DNA of 64,000 nt. Source: Cavenderia fasciculata (lineage: Eukaryota; Evosea; Eumycetozoa; Acytosteliales; Cavenderiaceae). A program made the translations under genes and the position numbers. The notes under the pieces were generated by a model. That model saw only the letters and a list, made by a program, of their open reading frames with translations, ran no database searches and was not told the DNA's origin. The stretch is from NCBI RefSeq assembly GCF_000203815.1, contig NW_004457736.1, positions 1,116,001 through 1,180,000 of the forward strand, read 5' to 3'. Shown here piece after piece: positions 45,820 through 57,683 of the stretch; within the stretch, counting starts at the first letter, position 1, and each line of letters starts with the position of its first letter.

Positions 45820-48800
45820 TTAAAGTTTATTTAAAAGGGGTTTCAATTTTTTTTTGTTGTTATAAAAATCGTTGAAACAAGCTTTGCATTTATCACCATA
45901 TTCGTTGATTTGGACAAACTCTGTTGGACATGATTCGCACTTTACTTGAAAATCGGATAGATCCTCTTTTTTTTCAAGGATGCACACTTCGGAACAGTAT
46001 GGGTATCAGTCGCTTTTGTAGCTCATTTCTTCACCACATGCGTCACAATGCACGGTTCTTCTGGTTCTTTGCTTCAACAATTGAGACTCTGGATTGAGTG
46101 TAGAGTAATCAATATTCGAATCAAATTTGGAGATTTCTTGTAAATATTTAGTTGCACTGGGAATAAAAATAAAATAAAATAAAATAAATTAGTTAGGTTG
46201 GTCCAAATGAGTAGACATATATATATATTTTAATTAATTTGCAATACATACTCTACTTTGAGGGTGTGATCTTGAGACGAAACCTGTGTAATCGATTTAG
46301 AATTGAAGCCAATAGTATGATAATTCAATGAGGCCTCTCTAATTGATGGAATAAAGTTTAATCTAGCTGCTCCAGATACATTGCAACTGTCCAATACATA
46401 ATCCAAAAAAGAAACAACCAAACTAGTTTTGCTTTTTGGTTCTTCTACATTCTCGTTGAGGTTGAGTCCAATAAACTCCTTTTGAGGAATATGATATTTT
46501 GAATAGGGTATCATGTTTCCATGGACGATTTCCATAAACTTGCGAGAGTTTACAGCATTCTCGGCAAGAATGTCATAATTGCTGTCATCCACGATCATTG
46601 GATATAATTGTTGTCTTGATTCAAATTTCCAGAATTGTTTGTTGAAACGCTTTGAGAATGATACACCACATTCTTTGAGGAAATCTATATAGGTAGAGTA
46701 CTCGGCCAATTGTTCCAAAACAGATTGGTCAGTGAGTTTGGGTGCTCCAACCCATTCTCTGATACGGTTGATAACATCCACAATGTATGTTTTGGTATGA
46801 ACCTTGTTGATGGTTGCAAACGATGAGATTAATACAACGACCATGCAGTTATTTTCTCTTGAAACAGTTGATAATTCTTTAAGATGTACTTCATCTCGAA
46901 TGAATCTATCAGTTGCTAAAAAAAAAAAAAAAAAAAAAAAAAGAATTGGTAATTAATATTAATAATATTTAATATTTAAAATTAATTTCATATTTAATCA
47001 AACATACCAGTACCAATGAAAAGAAAATTAGTGTTTGGCTTTTCGGCATGAAACTTTTTGATTGTTTCAGCAGCAATAAAAGGGTCGTTGAACTCTTCAG
47101 AAAGTTCTTCGTCGTGATGTTCATCTGAGTCGTCCATATCATTGCTTGTGTCTTGAGCTTCACCCTCTACTGGGGGCTCAACACGAGATGGTTGAGCTTC
47201 ACCCTCTACTGGGGACTCAGCACGAGATGGTTGAGCTCTAGCCTTTACTGGAGAAACAAAACGGGATGGTCGATGAGCAGACTGTAACTCGTGATGTTCG
47301 ACTCGAGTTACAGAAGGAAACACAGATTTGCAAAATTTGAGTTGATTTTGGAGCGACTGGCTATTGTTTCTATTCTTGAGAATCAACTTTGATGTTCTAG
47401 TGTGGATCAAAGCATTTTGAGAAAAGTCAATTTTGAGGGCAGATTTGAAAACGTTGGCTTCTACTTTGGAATTCTTCTGCTTGGAGGCTCGATTGGTGTA
47501 CTGAGAAAGCTGGTACGAGAATTGAGTGAGACCATCAAAAAAGCCTCGCATCATGTCCAAGGCTTCATCAAATGTGTGCATTACAAATGGCACCCATTTT
47601 CCATCTTTGAGTTGCTTGATGTTGGTCGTATAGAGACGATGATTACCAAAGTCCATCAACAATGAAACTTGATCACCAAAAAATGCTTTTGGAGGCATGA
47701 GAATGATTAAAAAGCCATCAGAATCGTCCAATAGTTTGGTCAATAGATTGAAATCGGTCAATCTTCTTGTGATACGTTCCAACGACGCTCCAATAATCAC
47801 GTATCCATAACCAAATTGATTCATCATAAATTTGATTTGGATTCGTTCTTCAAAGCTATACTCTGAGCTACTAAGCACCTCGAGAATAAAGTGAGGAATA
47901 AAAGTCGTCTCTCGAGGGTTGTGGCCAGGCAGACCATTTGCCTTGAGAAAGAAAAGACCGCCGATATCCAAGATTCCTTGGTTTTTCATTGAGTTGGTCT
48001 GGCTCAACTGTGCTTCGGTGCTTTCTCTGATTAAAAGGAAAACATGTTTTACTTCAATTTCCAAATTAATTTCATTGGTTAATTGTTGTGATAATTGATT
48101 GATATTATTGTTATTGTTGTTGTTGTTGTTGTTGTTGTTGTCAGTACTCTCTTGGAGAGCCTTTATACGATTGATTGCTGCTACTTTTGTTGCATTGAAT
48201 TCCAATCGCTTCTTTGTGACAATAGCAACTAGTATTTTCTCTTGAACGAATACATTTTTTTGGAGTGGTACTAATCTGATATCTCTTGTTGGAACCATTG
48301 TTTGCCATTCCTTTAAATTGACCTACAAAAAAGATAAAAGAGTTAGATTCGATAATTGGATTCTTTTCTTTAATGTATTCAATGGCATATAACATACAGT
48401 TTTATAAATGAAATGCTTATAATTATCTAGATCATCAATTCTAAAAGATGGTTTGAGATAAGCAGATACATCTAAATTGTCGTCGAATTCAGCGTCAGGA
48501 ATGTTCGACCCAAATGTCAATAAATACAGACCACAGCGACCATTGATTGAAACCTCGCCAAAGGTAAAGACAGAGAGAAGAGTCAGTTCATTGTTGGCGA
48601 CTGGTAGTGGAAATGGAGGGTGGCTCTTTCCAATATAACAACTATCGGGATAGGTCAACAGGTATGTGTGGACATTTGAATAAAGTGGTGCCAAATCTTT
48701 AACATTCGGGATCATCATTGGAATGAAAAAGTGGTGGTCGGACTTTTTAGGCATGATCTTGAGGTGTTTCAGTTGGCTTTGATTCAATAGATAATCAGAC

Positions 48801-49621
48801 ATGGTAAAACACCAAGAACTAGTATCTTGTGTTGGATACGACTTTTGAAATTGAGCAAATGTGCTAGTGGGGTTTTCAATGATGAAAATGATGAAAAGAC
48901 ATGAAATAATGTCGTGTCCCACTTGATGAGAGATGGTTTTGGAGAGGATGTAGGGAAAGCTAGCTGAAAGAAAGGTTGAAAATAATATTTCAACCAAATC
49001 ATACTGTGATGCAGTGGGTGTTTCTTTTAAAAAAAGTGTTGATATATAGTTGAGAAGATTGGTGAATTGTTGATCTCCTTTGGCTGATCCTGCTTTAATT
49101 CGATCAATAAAATCTTTTCTTGAAAAGTTGTATGATTTAATTTTAGCTGCCAATTCTCTAGCATAAATTAATCCTATATTGTTATTATGATGATTACTAT
49201 TATTATTATTATCTATTCCTCGATTGACAAATACTATTTTGATATTATCAAAACTCTTTGAAAAGGTTGTCCCATCAAAGAATTTGGATATATCCATCCC
49301 ACTGACAACAAATTCTGCATTTCTACTAATACATTGATAAAAGCTATAATCATCCTCGTGTGAATATGAAATAATGATTGGTGTGATTTGGAGATTGTAG
49401 GGTGATTCTATATTCAACTCTAATATTGGTGAGAAATCTTTGTACTGTTCCAATATCGATTGTAATATTGTGTTGGCTTGTTTGTGACTCTCTCTCTTGG
49501 GAAGTGTCTCTCTCAGTGATTCTATTGCTGTTTGAACTATTCCAGTAGATATGTTCCGAGAATACTTTTGAGGGTTACTATTGACAATGATTGATATTAA
49601 TTTTGTATTATAGATAGACAT
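45820..49621 (-). CDS. Large novel protein with Cys-rich tail interrupted by TGA
   Basis: Exons 48398-49621, 47008-48322, 46252-46915 and 45820-46156. All junctions keep frame. If the TGA at 46006-46008 is read through the product is about 1179 residues, otherwise 1117. Residues 1-410 are globular with no recognised domain (start MSIYNTKLISIIVNSNPQKY). A middle globular part follows, then a linker with three tandem 13-residue units of the type PSRAESPVEGEAQ and acidic Asp/Glu runs, then another domain (RIREWVGAPKLTDQSVLEQL). The tail has four Cys pairs: CDACGEEM, YCSEVC, CESC and CKAC, suggesting two zinc-binding knuckles. The TGA lies between the first two pairs. I do not recognise the family; a nucleic-acid role is only a guess from the zinc knuckles. 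Confidence 0.68.
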
Positions 49622-50284
49622 TATATATATAAAAATAAAGGAAATATTATTATTAATATTATTATTTAATAATAAATAAATAGCATAATTTAAGTATATA
49701 AATATTAATATAATGGTATACAATATAAATGTAATGTTGATAGAGTAAAAATATAAAGAGTGATACTTGGGGGAATAAATGAATAAATGAATGATAGGAT
49801 GATTGGAATGAAGTAAAAGGGGGATAGGTTAAACAATTCCAATGGCATTTGTTTGGTGTTACCAAATGAGGAGTCCTCCTTGTACAAATTCTTTTCATTC
49901 TTCAGTCGTCACGCACCACACCCATCTTATATATACATATGCCATTTACCCATTATGGTCACGCTGTTATAGAGTGAACAACTCTTGAAACCAACACCAT
50001 TCATTTTTTTCTAGCCAGTAATCTTGAGCGATAACACGTTGAATGATGTGGACATGTGTTGAAGTGAGAGAAGTACGAGCAAAAGAAATGATGATTTTAA
50101 CCGTGTCGGGTAGAATCTCAAAGAGTGTCGCAAGTTTCTTGGTTTAAAAGGAGGAGATGAAAAAAAAAAAATCTGACGTGTCGATTTTAATCTTTACTCT
50201 ACAATCAAAATATTATTATGATTATAATTTACTACTAATTGATTAAATAATAAGGGTTGACGAGTTTCCATCATTGGTCTCCAT
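49622..50284. other. Intergenic
   Basis: It contains the promoter side of the large novel gene and the 3' flank of a decayed gene. The DNA is A/T-rich with one more balanced stretch (49860-50130). I see nothing coding that I trust. Confidence 0.5.
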
Positions 50285-50990
50285 TTAAACGATAAAACAA
50301 ACTGCTATTCTTTTAAAATCTTCCAATCTAAACATCTTTCCTTTAAATGATATAATATTATCATCATCTTGATTTGTTATTCTTTGTTGTTTGTTTTTTT
50401 CATGTTTCCAATTAATATATGATAGAGCAGTTGTAATTGTATTATTATTATTTAAAGATTCCTTGATAATTTGATGTTCTTCCATCATTGACCAACGTTC
50501 TTTAACATCTTTGAAAATAAAATTCCAAATCTGATCAAATTTTATCATTAACCAAACTATCTAAAGCAAGTAAAGTAGGTTGTGATCGCGATCTTCCCAA
50601 ACGTTTAGCAGTATTTTCCAAATAGTATGTACCAATAATCGAGATCCTTCCAATGTTGATCGTGATCCAATGATTTGAGTCCGTGCTGGTTCTACCACTT
50701 CCAATTGACGATACTTTAGACCAAGAAGTGCATGAATCCTTAAATCTCTCTTGTTCCATCCATTCAAATCACACAAGTGATTGGCACTATTACTTCCTTC
50801 AAACATGATTAAGTAGTTGTTGATTTTGATCAACCAAAAATATATTCAATCCAGACGAGCATAGATAGAATAAATTTTGATCCTTCCATAAAATACACGA
50901 GCAATATATCATGATCATATAAATTCTATCATTTTCATCTTTAATAACAAGCGTTGATTTATCACTTGATTTGAAAAAGAATTAAATTTA
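50285..50990 (-). pseudogene. Decayed gene of unknown family
   Basis: Protein-like segments appear in changing frames on the minus strand. KSSDKSTLVIKDENDRIYMI lies near 50960. NHLCDLNGWNKRDLRIHALL and RTQIIGSRSTLEGSRLLVHT then lead by a shift into AKRLGRSRSQPTLLALDSLV. After another shift, QIWNFIFKDVKERWSMMEEH runs to a final stop at 50285. At least two frame changes and one stop separate the pieces, and no start codon fits all. It may be a real relic or a gene hit by several base-calling errors; the number of breaks favours decay. No domain recognised. Confidence 0.45.
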
Positions 50991-52003
50991 ATATCTAAAA
51001 AAATAAATCAAAAAAAAGATTAACTTAATAAAACTAACTTTTTCTTTCTTCTTTTTTCATTTACCATTTAAATCAATATTATTAATATTATTAATTAAAA
51101 CATCTTTTAATTAATCTTTGTTGGAGTGATTGTAATTACTTTGTATAAAGAAAGTTTGCCATTTCAAAATGCCAAAAACTAGTTGGTTTAAAGTTGTTGA
51201 TGATGATGAAACTTTTTAAAATATCATCATTCTGGGTTGAATACAATGAAACCGTTGAAACAAACACTATCAGATCATTGTAATGATGATCTGTCAATAT
51301 CTACAATACTTGATATTTGTTTTGGCAATTCCAATTCTTGATATGACGACGACGACGACGACGATGATAAAGGGATGAAGTAGATGATGATAAAGAAGAA
51401 GAAGAAGATAAAGAAGAAGAAGAAGATAAAGAAGAGGAGGCAGCTGATCTAATTATCAATGGTTGATTCTAAACCATTACTACTATTACTATGATAGTCA
51501 TAATCTTTACCACTAAATAAACTAGTTTAGTGGTAGGCACATAGGTGATGGCCAACTTGTTCTTTTTGTCGTCATCAAGTTGTTTGATGCAAGCAAATAG
51601 AGTAGTGACAACATTATCGTATCCAAAGCAAGTGATAGTCTACCAATCAATTCAACTGTGAAGATGCCGATATCAAAGTAGAGATGGTAGAATTGGAACT
51701 GATTAATGGATTCATTGTTTGATCAATTCAATAACAATAATCTACTACCAAATAACAGAACTTTCTCTCTCCTTCTCTCTCTCGTTTGTTCTAAATATGA
51801 TTATATACTTGTTGCTTTTGGAGGAGAAAAAAATATAAAGTAACAATCTGATAATAATGATGAGTTGTTTTTGTTGTTATGGTGTGGGAATGCAAAAAAA
51901 ATTTTTGATAAGAGGATGAAGATGTCTACTACCAGGACTGGATCAGAGGGTGTGGCGGCAAAAAAAAATTCTAACAACATCATCATCAGATTCAAGTTCC
52001 TCC

Positions 52004-52057
52004 AATTCTTCTTCAAGTGATCCCATTGCTAAAAAAGGGATCACTTGAAGAAGAATT
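52004..52057. repeat. Perfect 21-bp hairpin
   Basis: The arm 52004-52024 (AATTCTTCTTCAAGTGATCC plus C) is the exact reverse complement of 52037-52057, with a 12-nt loop, ATTGCTAAAAAA. It lies outside any gene. Confidence 0.85.
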
Positions 52058-52104
52058 AAAAGTAAAAAAAACAAAAAATATTTAAAACTATGTCCCTTTT
52101 AGTT

Positions 52105-52146
52105 TATTCCAGATGATTAAAGTCTAGACTTTAATCGTCCGGAATA
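52105..52146. repeat. 42-bp near-perfect palindrome
   Basis: The two 21-nt halves meet without a loop at TCTAGA. They read TATTCCAGATGATTAAAGTC and, reverse-complemented, TATTCCGGACGATTAAAGTC, so there are two mismatches. It is 48 bp from the preceding hairpin. Confidence 0.85.
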
Positions 52147-52343
52147 CTATCCAAATTGGATTGATTCTTTGAAACTCTAATACTACTCACCAAACAATAA
52201 AAAAAACATTTGTGAAAGAAACAAAAGACGAAAGGACAGTGCCATCGCCCTTTCCCTTAGAAGGTTTTCTCAAATGTCTTTTTTCCATGTCGAGGTTTTA
52301 TTCCTTTAGTTTTTTTTCTATTTCTGCATTCTCCACACCAAGG

Positions 52344-52410
52344 GCTACATTTCTATCCAAGTTTCATCGATTTCCATCAAATTCTGACCATCAAAACATA
52401 CTAAAAAAGA
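52344..52410. repeat. Dispersed relative of the tRNA-flank repeat
   Basis: It shares CTACATTTCTATCCAAGTTT and TCATCGATTTCC with the units at 45013 and 45201 in the same orientation, then diverges. It shows that the repeat is dispersed rather than only tandem. Confidence 0.7.
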
Positions 52411-52605
52411 GTCGAGTAAAAAAAAACTGGTTTCTAATTTAGTTTTCTCTGACTATTCTATTCTCCTGATTGCTTTCTATATTATAATAATTTTTTCATC
52501 AAATTTGGTCAAATCCTGATTAAAACATACTGATCAATCTTGGTAAAAAAAAACAAAAAAAACTTATTTTTTAAAAAATATACATTTTAAATTTATTTTA
52601 ATCTT

Positions 52606-54345
52606 TTAAAAAAGTGAAGGATTAAAATAGAATCTATTATTATTATTATTATTATCATCATCATAATTATAGATAAAACAATTTAAAAGTGATTTTGATT
52701 GATTAAAATAATTATGTTTTAATTTGTTCATTTCTTTATCGATTACCAAATATTGAATAGTATCGCTGTCCAAAAATGAATCAAATAAATCATTTCCAAA
52801 TCTATTACCAGAAATATCCAATACTTTAATCGACTTGTTTTGTCTAAATGCCATCACCAACTCTTTACTTGATTCCAAATCATTTTCTTTGATCCCAACA
52901 ACTCTTATTCTCATGTTGGTCATTAACAATTGACAGAATGATTCTATATATTCTTGAATCAATGTACCACTAGTCAACATCAAAGTTGTAATACATTGAT
53001 TATGACATAAAGCATCGAAAAATAAAGGTGATATAATATATGAAAGTTTTGACAGTCCAATTAGTTTAATCTTGTTATTACTCGTCCAAATTGAAATAAA
53101 AGGTAAAGCTAATCTATCCAATGTTGTTGATTTTTTGTTGTTGATGTATCCATCATGATGGGTATCTTCCAAATCCAATCTTTCAAGAGACGTGTTGTTT
53201 GATAATCTTGAACAAAATTCGTCCCAGTGTTGGATGGTATCTCTTAGTTGAAGGTTTCCACTTGTACAATATTCACATCTGGTGTGGTGGCCATATGATG
53301 ATGATTGATCCTTTAAAATTACTTTTACAAGGGGACATGTGATGATACCAACTTTGATCGACTCTAATTGAAATCCATTCGAGAGAATACCAACAAACTC
53401 TTCCAACTCGACAAAGTCATACCCAATGTTGAGATGCTTTGTTGATGCTAGTTGACTAATGACATCAATGTTTTTCTCTAGATGTAAAACATCACCACTA
53501 CAACCGTTGCCATCGTCCAAATACAAGTTGAGACATACCGGTTGCAAGACATCGATCATTTCAAGAACATTGTCAAAAAAAGAGTCACTAGCAAAGTACT
53601 CGTAAATGTCGTTGAGTGTGATCGTCACCAATGGTGGAATATTGCGTTTGGTATGAGGTGGTCTCCACAAAAGACAATGTTCTCTTTGGTCAATGATGAT
53701 GTGGACGGTTGACTGAACCTCTGGAAAAGAGTCGACCATTTGAGTGATTGGCCAATCACACATTGTACCCAAATTATATGCCACTATATCCAATGACTTT
53801 AGATTTGGTAATAATCTTGAAAGTATATTTTGATTATATTCTATTTGATTATATTTATCATCCAATTCATTTGGATCATAATCTCTTTTACGAACATTCC
53901 ATTTAAATGATTCAATTGTTGTTGTTGAACCTTTACAAACACTTGAAAAGTAAGATTCTTTTAACGGACCAGATATCTTTAATGTTGTAGTTGCTTGTTT
54001 TGATACTTGTAACCACCATCTCGACACCAATGCAATATTGATCAGTTTGTAATGATTGACAAACTTCCTCTTACTCTTTTGTTCAGGTTCACCTTTATAC
54101 ATTAGATATGATGTTTTATCAGATGTACTGTATTGTTTACGTCCATATACATCGTCACCATCATCAACTACTATGTCTCCTCTACTACTGCACCTTGGTT
54201 CTGTCAATATCATATTAATGATGATTGCTTGAATGTACAATGATAATACACAACATCCATCTTGTTCCTTTTCATTAATCTCTTTATCTATTATTACTAC
54301 TATGTTGTTGTCTTTACTATTACTATTACTATTACTATTATCCAT
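52606..54345 (-). CDS. F-box/LRR-like protein
   Basis: A single exon, 579 residues, starting at an ATG followed by an Asn/Ser run. Around residues 85-115, HYKLINIALVSRWWLQVSKQ resembles the end of an F-box helix (VSRWW). Leu-rich repeat-like strands follow (LLPNLKSLDIVAYN, TKHLNIGYDFVELEEFVGIL, NTSLERLDLEDTHHDG, NKSIKVLDISGNRFGNDLFD). Such genes are abundant in dictyostelids and usually act as SCF substrate receptors or unassigned scaffolds. No transmembrane segment. The C-terminus ends in an Asp/Asn run. No introns needed. Confidence 0.8.
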   Translation of the reverse strand: MDNSNSNSNSKDNNIVVIIDKEINEKEQDGCCVLSLYIQAIIINMILTEPRCSSRGDIVVDDGDDVYGRKQYSTSDKTSYLMYKGEPEQKSKRKFVNHYKLINIALVSRWWLQVSKQATTTLKISGPLKESYFSSVCKGSTTTIESFKWNVRKRDYDPNELDDKYNQIEYNQNILSRLLPNLKSLDIVAYNLGTMCDWPITQMVDSFPEVQSTVHIIIDQREHCLLWRPPHTKRNIPPLVTITLNDIYEYFASDSFFDNVLEMIDVLQPVCLNLYLDDGNGCSGDVLHLEKNIDVISQLASTKHLNIGYDFVELEEFVGILSNGFQLESIKVGIITCPLVKVILKDQSSSYGHHTRCEYCTSGNLQLRDTIQHWDEFCSRLSNNTSLERLDLEDTHHDGYINNKKSTTLDRLALPFISIWTSNNKIKLIGLSKLSYIISPLFFDALCHNQCITTLMLTSGTLIQEYIESFCQLLMTNMRIRVVGIKENDLESSKELVMAFRQNKSIKVLDISGNRFGNDLFDSFLDSDTIQYLVIDKEMNKLKHNYFNQSKSLLNCFIYNYDDDNNNNNNRFYFNPSLF

Positions 54346-54519
54346 TCATTATTAAATATTTGTACTACACATGAATAATGAACTTCAAAGTTTAATAAAA
54401 ATAATATTAAAAAAAACTCTTGTTTCAAAGGACTTTTCATCATTAACATTTATTTGTATTTATGTTATAATTTGTATACATAATATGTTGAATGATATTG
54501 GAATAATGAAGAGGATTGA

Positions 54520-54786
54520 TTAGTTTCTTCCAGACTCCATACCGGCGTTATGACCGCCACCTCCACCTCCTCCTTCATGACGTGGGCGACCACCACCACC
54601 GCCACCGCTGCCACCGAAACCACCACCGCTGCCACCACATCCACCTCCACAGGTAATAGAGTTGACATAGCCACTTGATACACCAGAATAACTTTGAATC
54701 ACTTCACTTTGGATAGAGTGACTTGAAATGGATGAAAGTTTGGATAAATTGTCTGTGTAGATAGATGACGAAAAGATTATATGCAT
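54520..54786 (-). CDS. hssA-like glycine-rich small protein
   Basis: An open frame of 88 residues. The Ser-rich N-terminus (LSKLSSISSHSIQSEVIQSY) is followed by ITCGGGCGGSGGGFGGSGG and a Gly-rich tail with one Arg/His patch (RPRHEGG). The CGGGCGGSGG block is the hallmark of the hssA/2C/7E family of dictyostelid developmental (often prestalk) proteins, whose molecular role is unknown. hssA genes often have an intron after a short first exon; the first ~10 residues here (MHIIFSSSIYTD) may therefore be intronic read-through, with an acceptor at CTACACAG. The start is uncertain. Confidence 0.7.
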   Translation of the reverse strand: MHIIFSSSIYTDNLSKLSSISSHSIQSEVIQSYSGVSSGYVNSITCGGGCGGSGGGFGGSGGGGGGRPRHEGGGGGGGHNAGMESGRN

Positions 54787-55306
54787 GTTAGCAATGATAA
54801 TGTTATATACGAAAATAATATTATTTTTTTAGAATTGGATACATACGAAATAACATGATAATAAATAATAATAAGAATAGATAAATGAATATTTATTTTA
54901 TACAATTAATGAATGTGATCATTTTCATTTATAGTTTGTTAGGAGACAAATTCTTTGTTAAAATCCATCCAAAAAATCTACAGCACTATACTCCCACACC
55001 ATTTCATGATTACTTTATAATATTATTATTCCTTCCTTTTATCAACTAATTACTTTCCTTTTTTGGGCAAAAGTAAATTAAATGATTAATTTTTAAAAAA
55101 AAGAGATAATTATAGCAATGGTAATAATAATCAAAAAGAGGTAATTTATATAAATAAAATAGAATTCTAAAAAATATCTTAATTTTTGATCCAAAAAGAG
55201 AATGATGACTCAAACTTTATTCTTTTTGAATCACATAGTAGTGTGATTTACACAACAAGATGGTTATTTTAATAATATTATAGATAGAGATAAAGAGAAT
55301 TATAGG
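54787..55306. other. Intergenic
   Basis: This A/T-rich shared upstream region lies between the divergent hssA-like and ankyrin genes. No coding or structural feature is seen. Confidence 0.55.
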
Positions 55307-57269
55307 ATGAATAATAAAACAACATTTCAAGATGTATTTAGAATATTGTATATACGTCGTAGAATATTTCAATCAATTGAAGAGTTGTCAGAGATTGCTA
55401 TGAATCATCAATCGTCATCATCTGCATCACCTCGTTTTCTTGAAAAGAAACCAGTATATATTAAAGGAAGAGAATTACAAAAGTTATCGGTATTTGATTT
55501 GGTTGCAAAGTATGCATTGCCATGGAGTATGGTTGGTGGCTTGTTTGAGGGGATTTCATCGGATCAAGTTGACGCTGAAAGACAGCACAAGATGATTTCA
55601 AGGTATACTGCACACCCAAACAGCACACTTGACATGTTCTTGCGTCTGCGAGCATGGTCACCCAACTTTAAACCGTGCAAGGCGACACTCGAAAAAGTGT
55701 ATCATCTCGACATCATGTTGCATATGATGGAGACTGATGCAGACACTATTCAACGGATCTGTCCACCATTGAATCATCAGATGATGGATTTTGCTGCTGG
55801 ACGTGGAAGATTGGATATTGTAAAGGTAACTATAGAATTGTAAAAAAAAAAAGGATCAAATTGTATTCTAATTACAAAAATGATCTATATAGTTTCTTCA
55901 TTTTAATAGATCAGAGGGATGTGGCAACTATGCATTGTTTCAGTCTGCGGTGAACGGACACACCGAGACGGTTCATTGGATGCTCGAAAACAAGACCGAT
56001 ATTATGTGCTCGACCTATGTGATTAACATGGCCGCTGCAAACGGGCATTTGGATGTACTCAAACTCATTCAAAAGTACCAACCTCGTGTGACGGGGTCGA
56101 TTGGAGCGGTCGAAATGGCAGCCAAGAACGGACACCTTGATGTGGTCAAGTTCCTATTCCCTCAGTTTAGTCTCACCGGATGGTCAATGGCTGGTGCCAA
56201 CCAAGCGGCTGAGCACGGACATCTTGAGGTCTTGCAATGGCTGCATGCGCACAAGTGGGATGCAACGTCGCACGGAATGGACATGGCCGCTGGGAGCGGA
56301 CACATTGATTGCCTAAAATTTATGTATCGTCAACAGACACTCAAATTCACAAACAAGGCGATGTATTATGCTGTCAGAGGCGGGCATTTGGAGGTGGCGC
56401 AGTGGATATTTGAGCATCCCGAGGCGTGTCTGCCGTCCAAGTCGACAGGCCCGGCGAGAGCGTCGATTCACGGGCTCAACTCTCTGTGGGACGAAGCTGC
56501 CCCACACGGCAGTCTTGCTCTATACCAGTTGATCCAGAAATACTCAGAGGTATCTTTTTCTTCAATGCAAGAGACTCTCACAGAGTATGGATTAGAGACG
56601 ATTGCAAAATATGTACATGGAGAATCGGTAGTGGTACCAATCCTCAACTATCTCGTCGAGATTAGAAAAATAATCATTCCCCAACAAGACAACAACAACA
56701 ACAACAATAATACATTTACTAAAACAGTAAAACATGCAATCGAGAATGGCAACACGCATGTTGTCAAGTGGATATACGAGAGTAGAGGAGAAGGAGGAGG
56801 AGGAGGACAACAGAACATGTTGATTGATCGCTCTTTGACGACTGCTCTCTCACGCGGTCACTTTGACACGATACAGTATCTGTTCGAGCAACATGCTGAC
56901 AACATTATTCAAATGGTACGATACCCGATTGACCATGCGTGTTATAGCGGTAATTTGCAACTCGTGGAATATCTACACAACAGAGGTTGTAGTGCATCGA
57001 AAAATGCAATGGCGTGGAGCAAAGGCGATTTAGAGATTGTACAGTTTTTATACAACACACGAACTGAAGGCAGTCCACAAAACCTGTTACAGATAGTTTT
57101 GGATGATGGACATTTTCGTGTCGCCAAGTACTTGTCCCAACGCCCAGAATTTACAAGTTTTCTCTACTCTGTTTATAAATTCAAAAAATCAATGTTTGAA
57201 AGATATAATAATTGGAAATCCTCAGGACCCGTTTTCAAGTCAATGCATACCTATAGAATTGATGACTGA
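55307..57269 (+). CDS. Ankyrin-repeat protein, two exons
   Basis: Exons 55307-55825 and 55893-57269, 631 residues. The N-terminal head (FRILYIRRRIFQSIEELSEI, FDLVAKYALPWSMVGGLFEG) is a dictyostelid-specific module shared with the pseudogene at 12800. It is followed by ankyrin units (NGHTETVHWMLENKTD, NGHLDVVKFLFPQFS, GHLEVLQWLHAHKWD, SGHIDCLKFMYRQQ), a middle less repetitive part with an Asn run, and more units toward the C-terminus. The intron sits at the same site in the repeat (before FLHFNRSEGC) and in the same phase as all introns of the gene at 2328-4756. Function presumed protein binding. Confidence 0.87.
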
Positions 57270-57683
57270 CCTAAATGAATAAAATAAGTAAGTAAATAAT
57301 AAATAATAAATAACATAAATATCTAACAACAATACGTATGACTACTGCTTAAAGATGATTATTAATATAATATATATATATATACATTTTATTACAGTTT
57401 AGTAATAATATATTATCAACTATAATAAGATATATGTATAAATAGAGAGAGAGAGAGAGAGAGAGAGTAGTTCAAATGAACCAACTTCACATCGACTACC
57501 TTATTTTTATTATTAGTTAAAAGAAAGGTATGCTTGCTTTTTTTTATTACAATAATAATAGATTAATTAAATATTAATTTATTGAAATGTCTTTTATCAA
57601 TATATTATATAGCTTTCTTTTCTTTTGGTTTGCTCATTATGTTATGTGCACATACTATATATATATACATATATACATATAAA
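57270..57683. other. Intergenic with (GA)n tract
   Basis: It has TATATA and AAT repeats and a (GA)n run at 57444-57468. No gene is seen. Confidence 0.55.

Larger units (their letters stand above)
50991..52605. other. Gene-free stretch with hairpins and repeat relic
   Basis: The content is low-complexity (AAGAAGAAGATAAAG near 51390-51440, GACGACGACGACG near 51345) plus short protein-like scraps near 51250-51330. It includes two hairpins (52004-52057 and 52105-52146) and a relative of the tRNA-flank repeat (52344-52410). No gene is supported. Confidence 0.45.
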
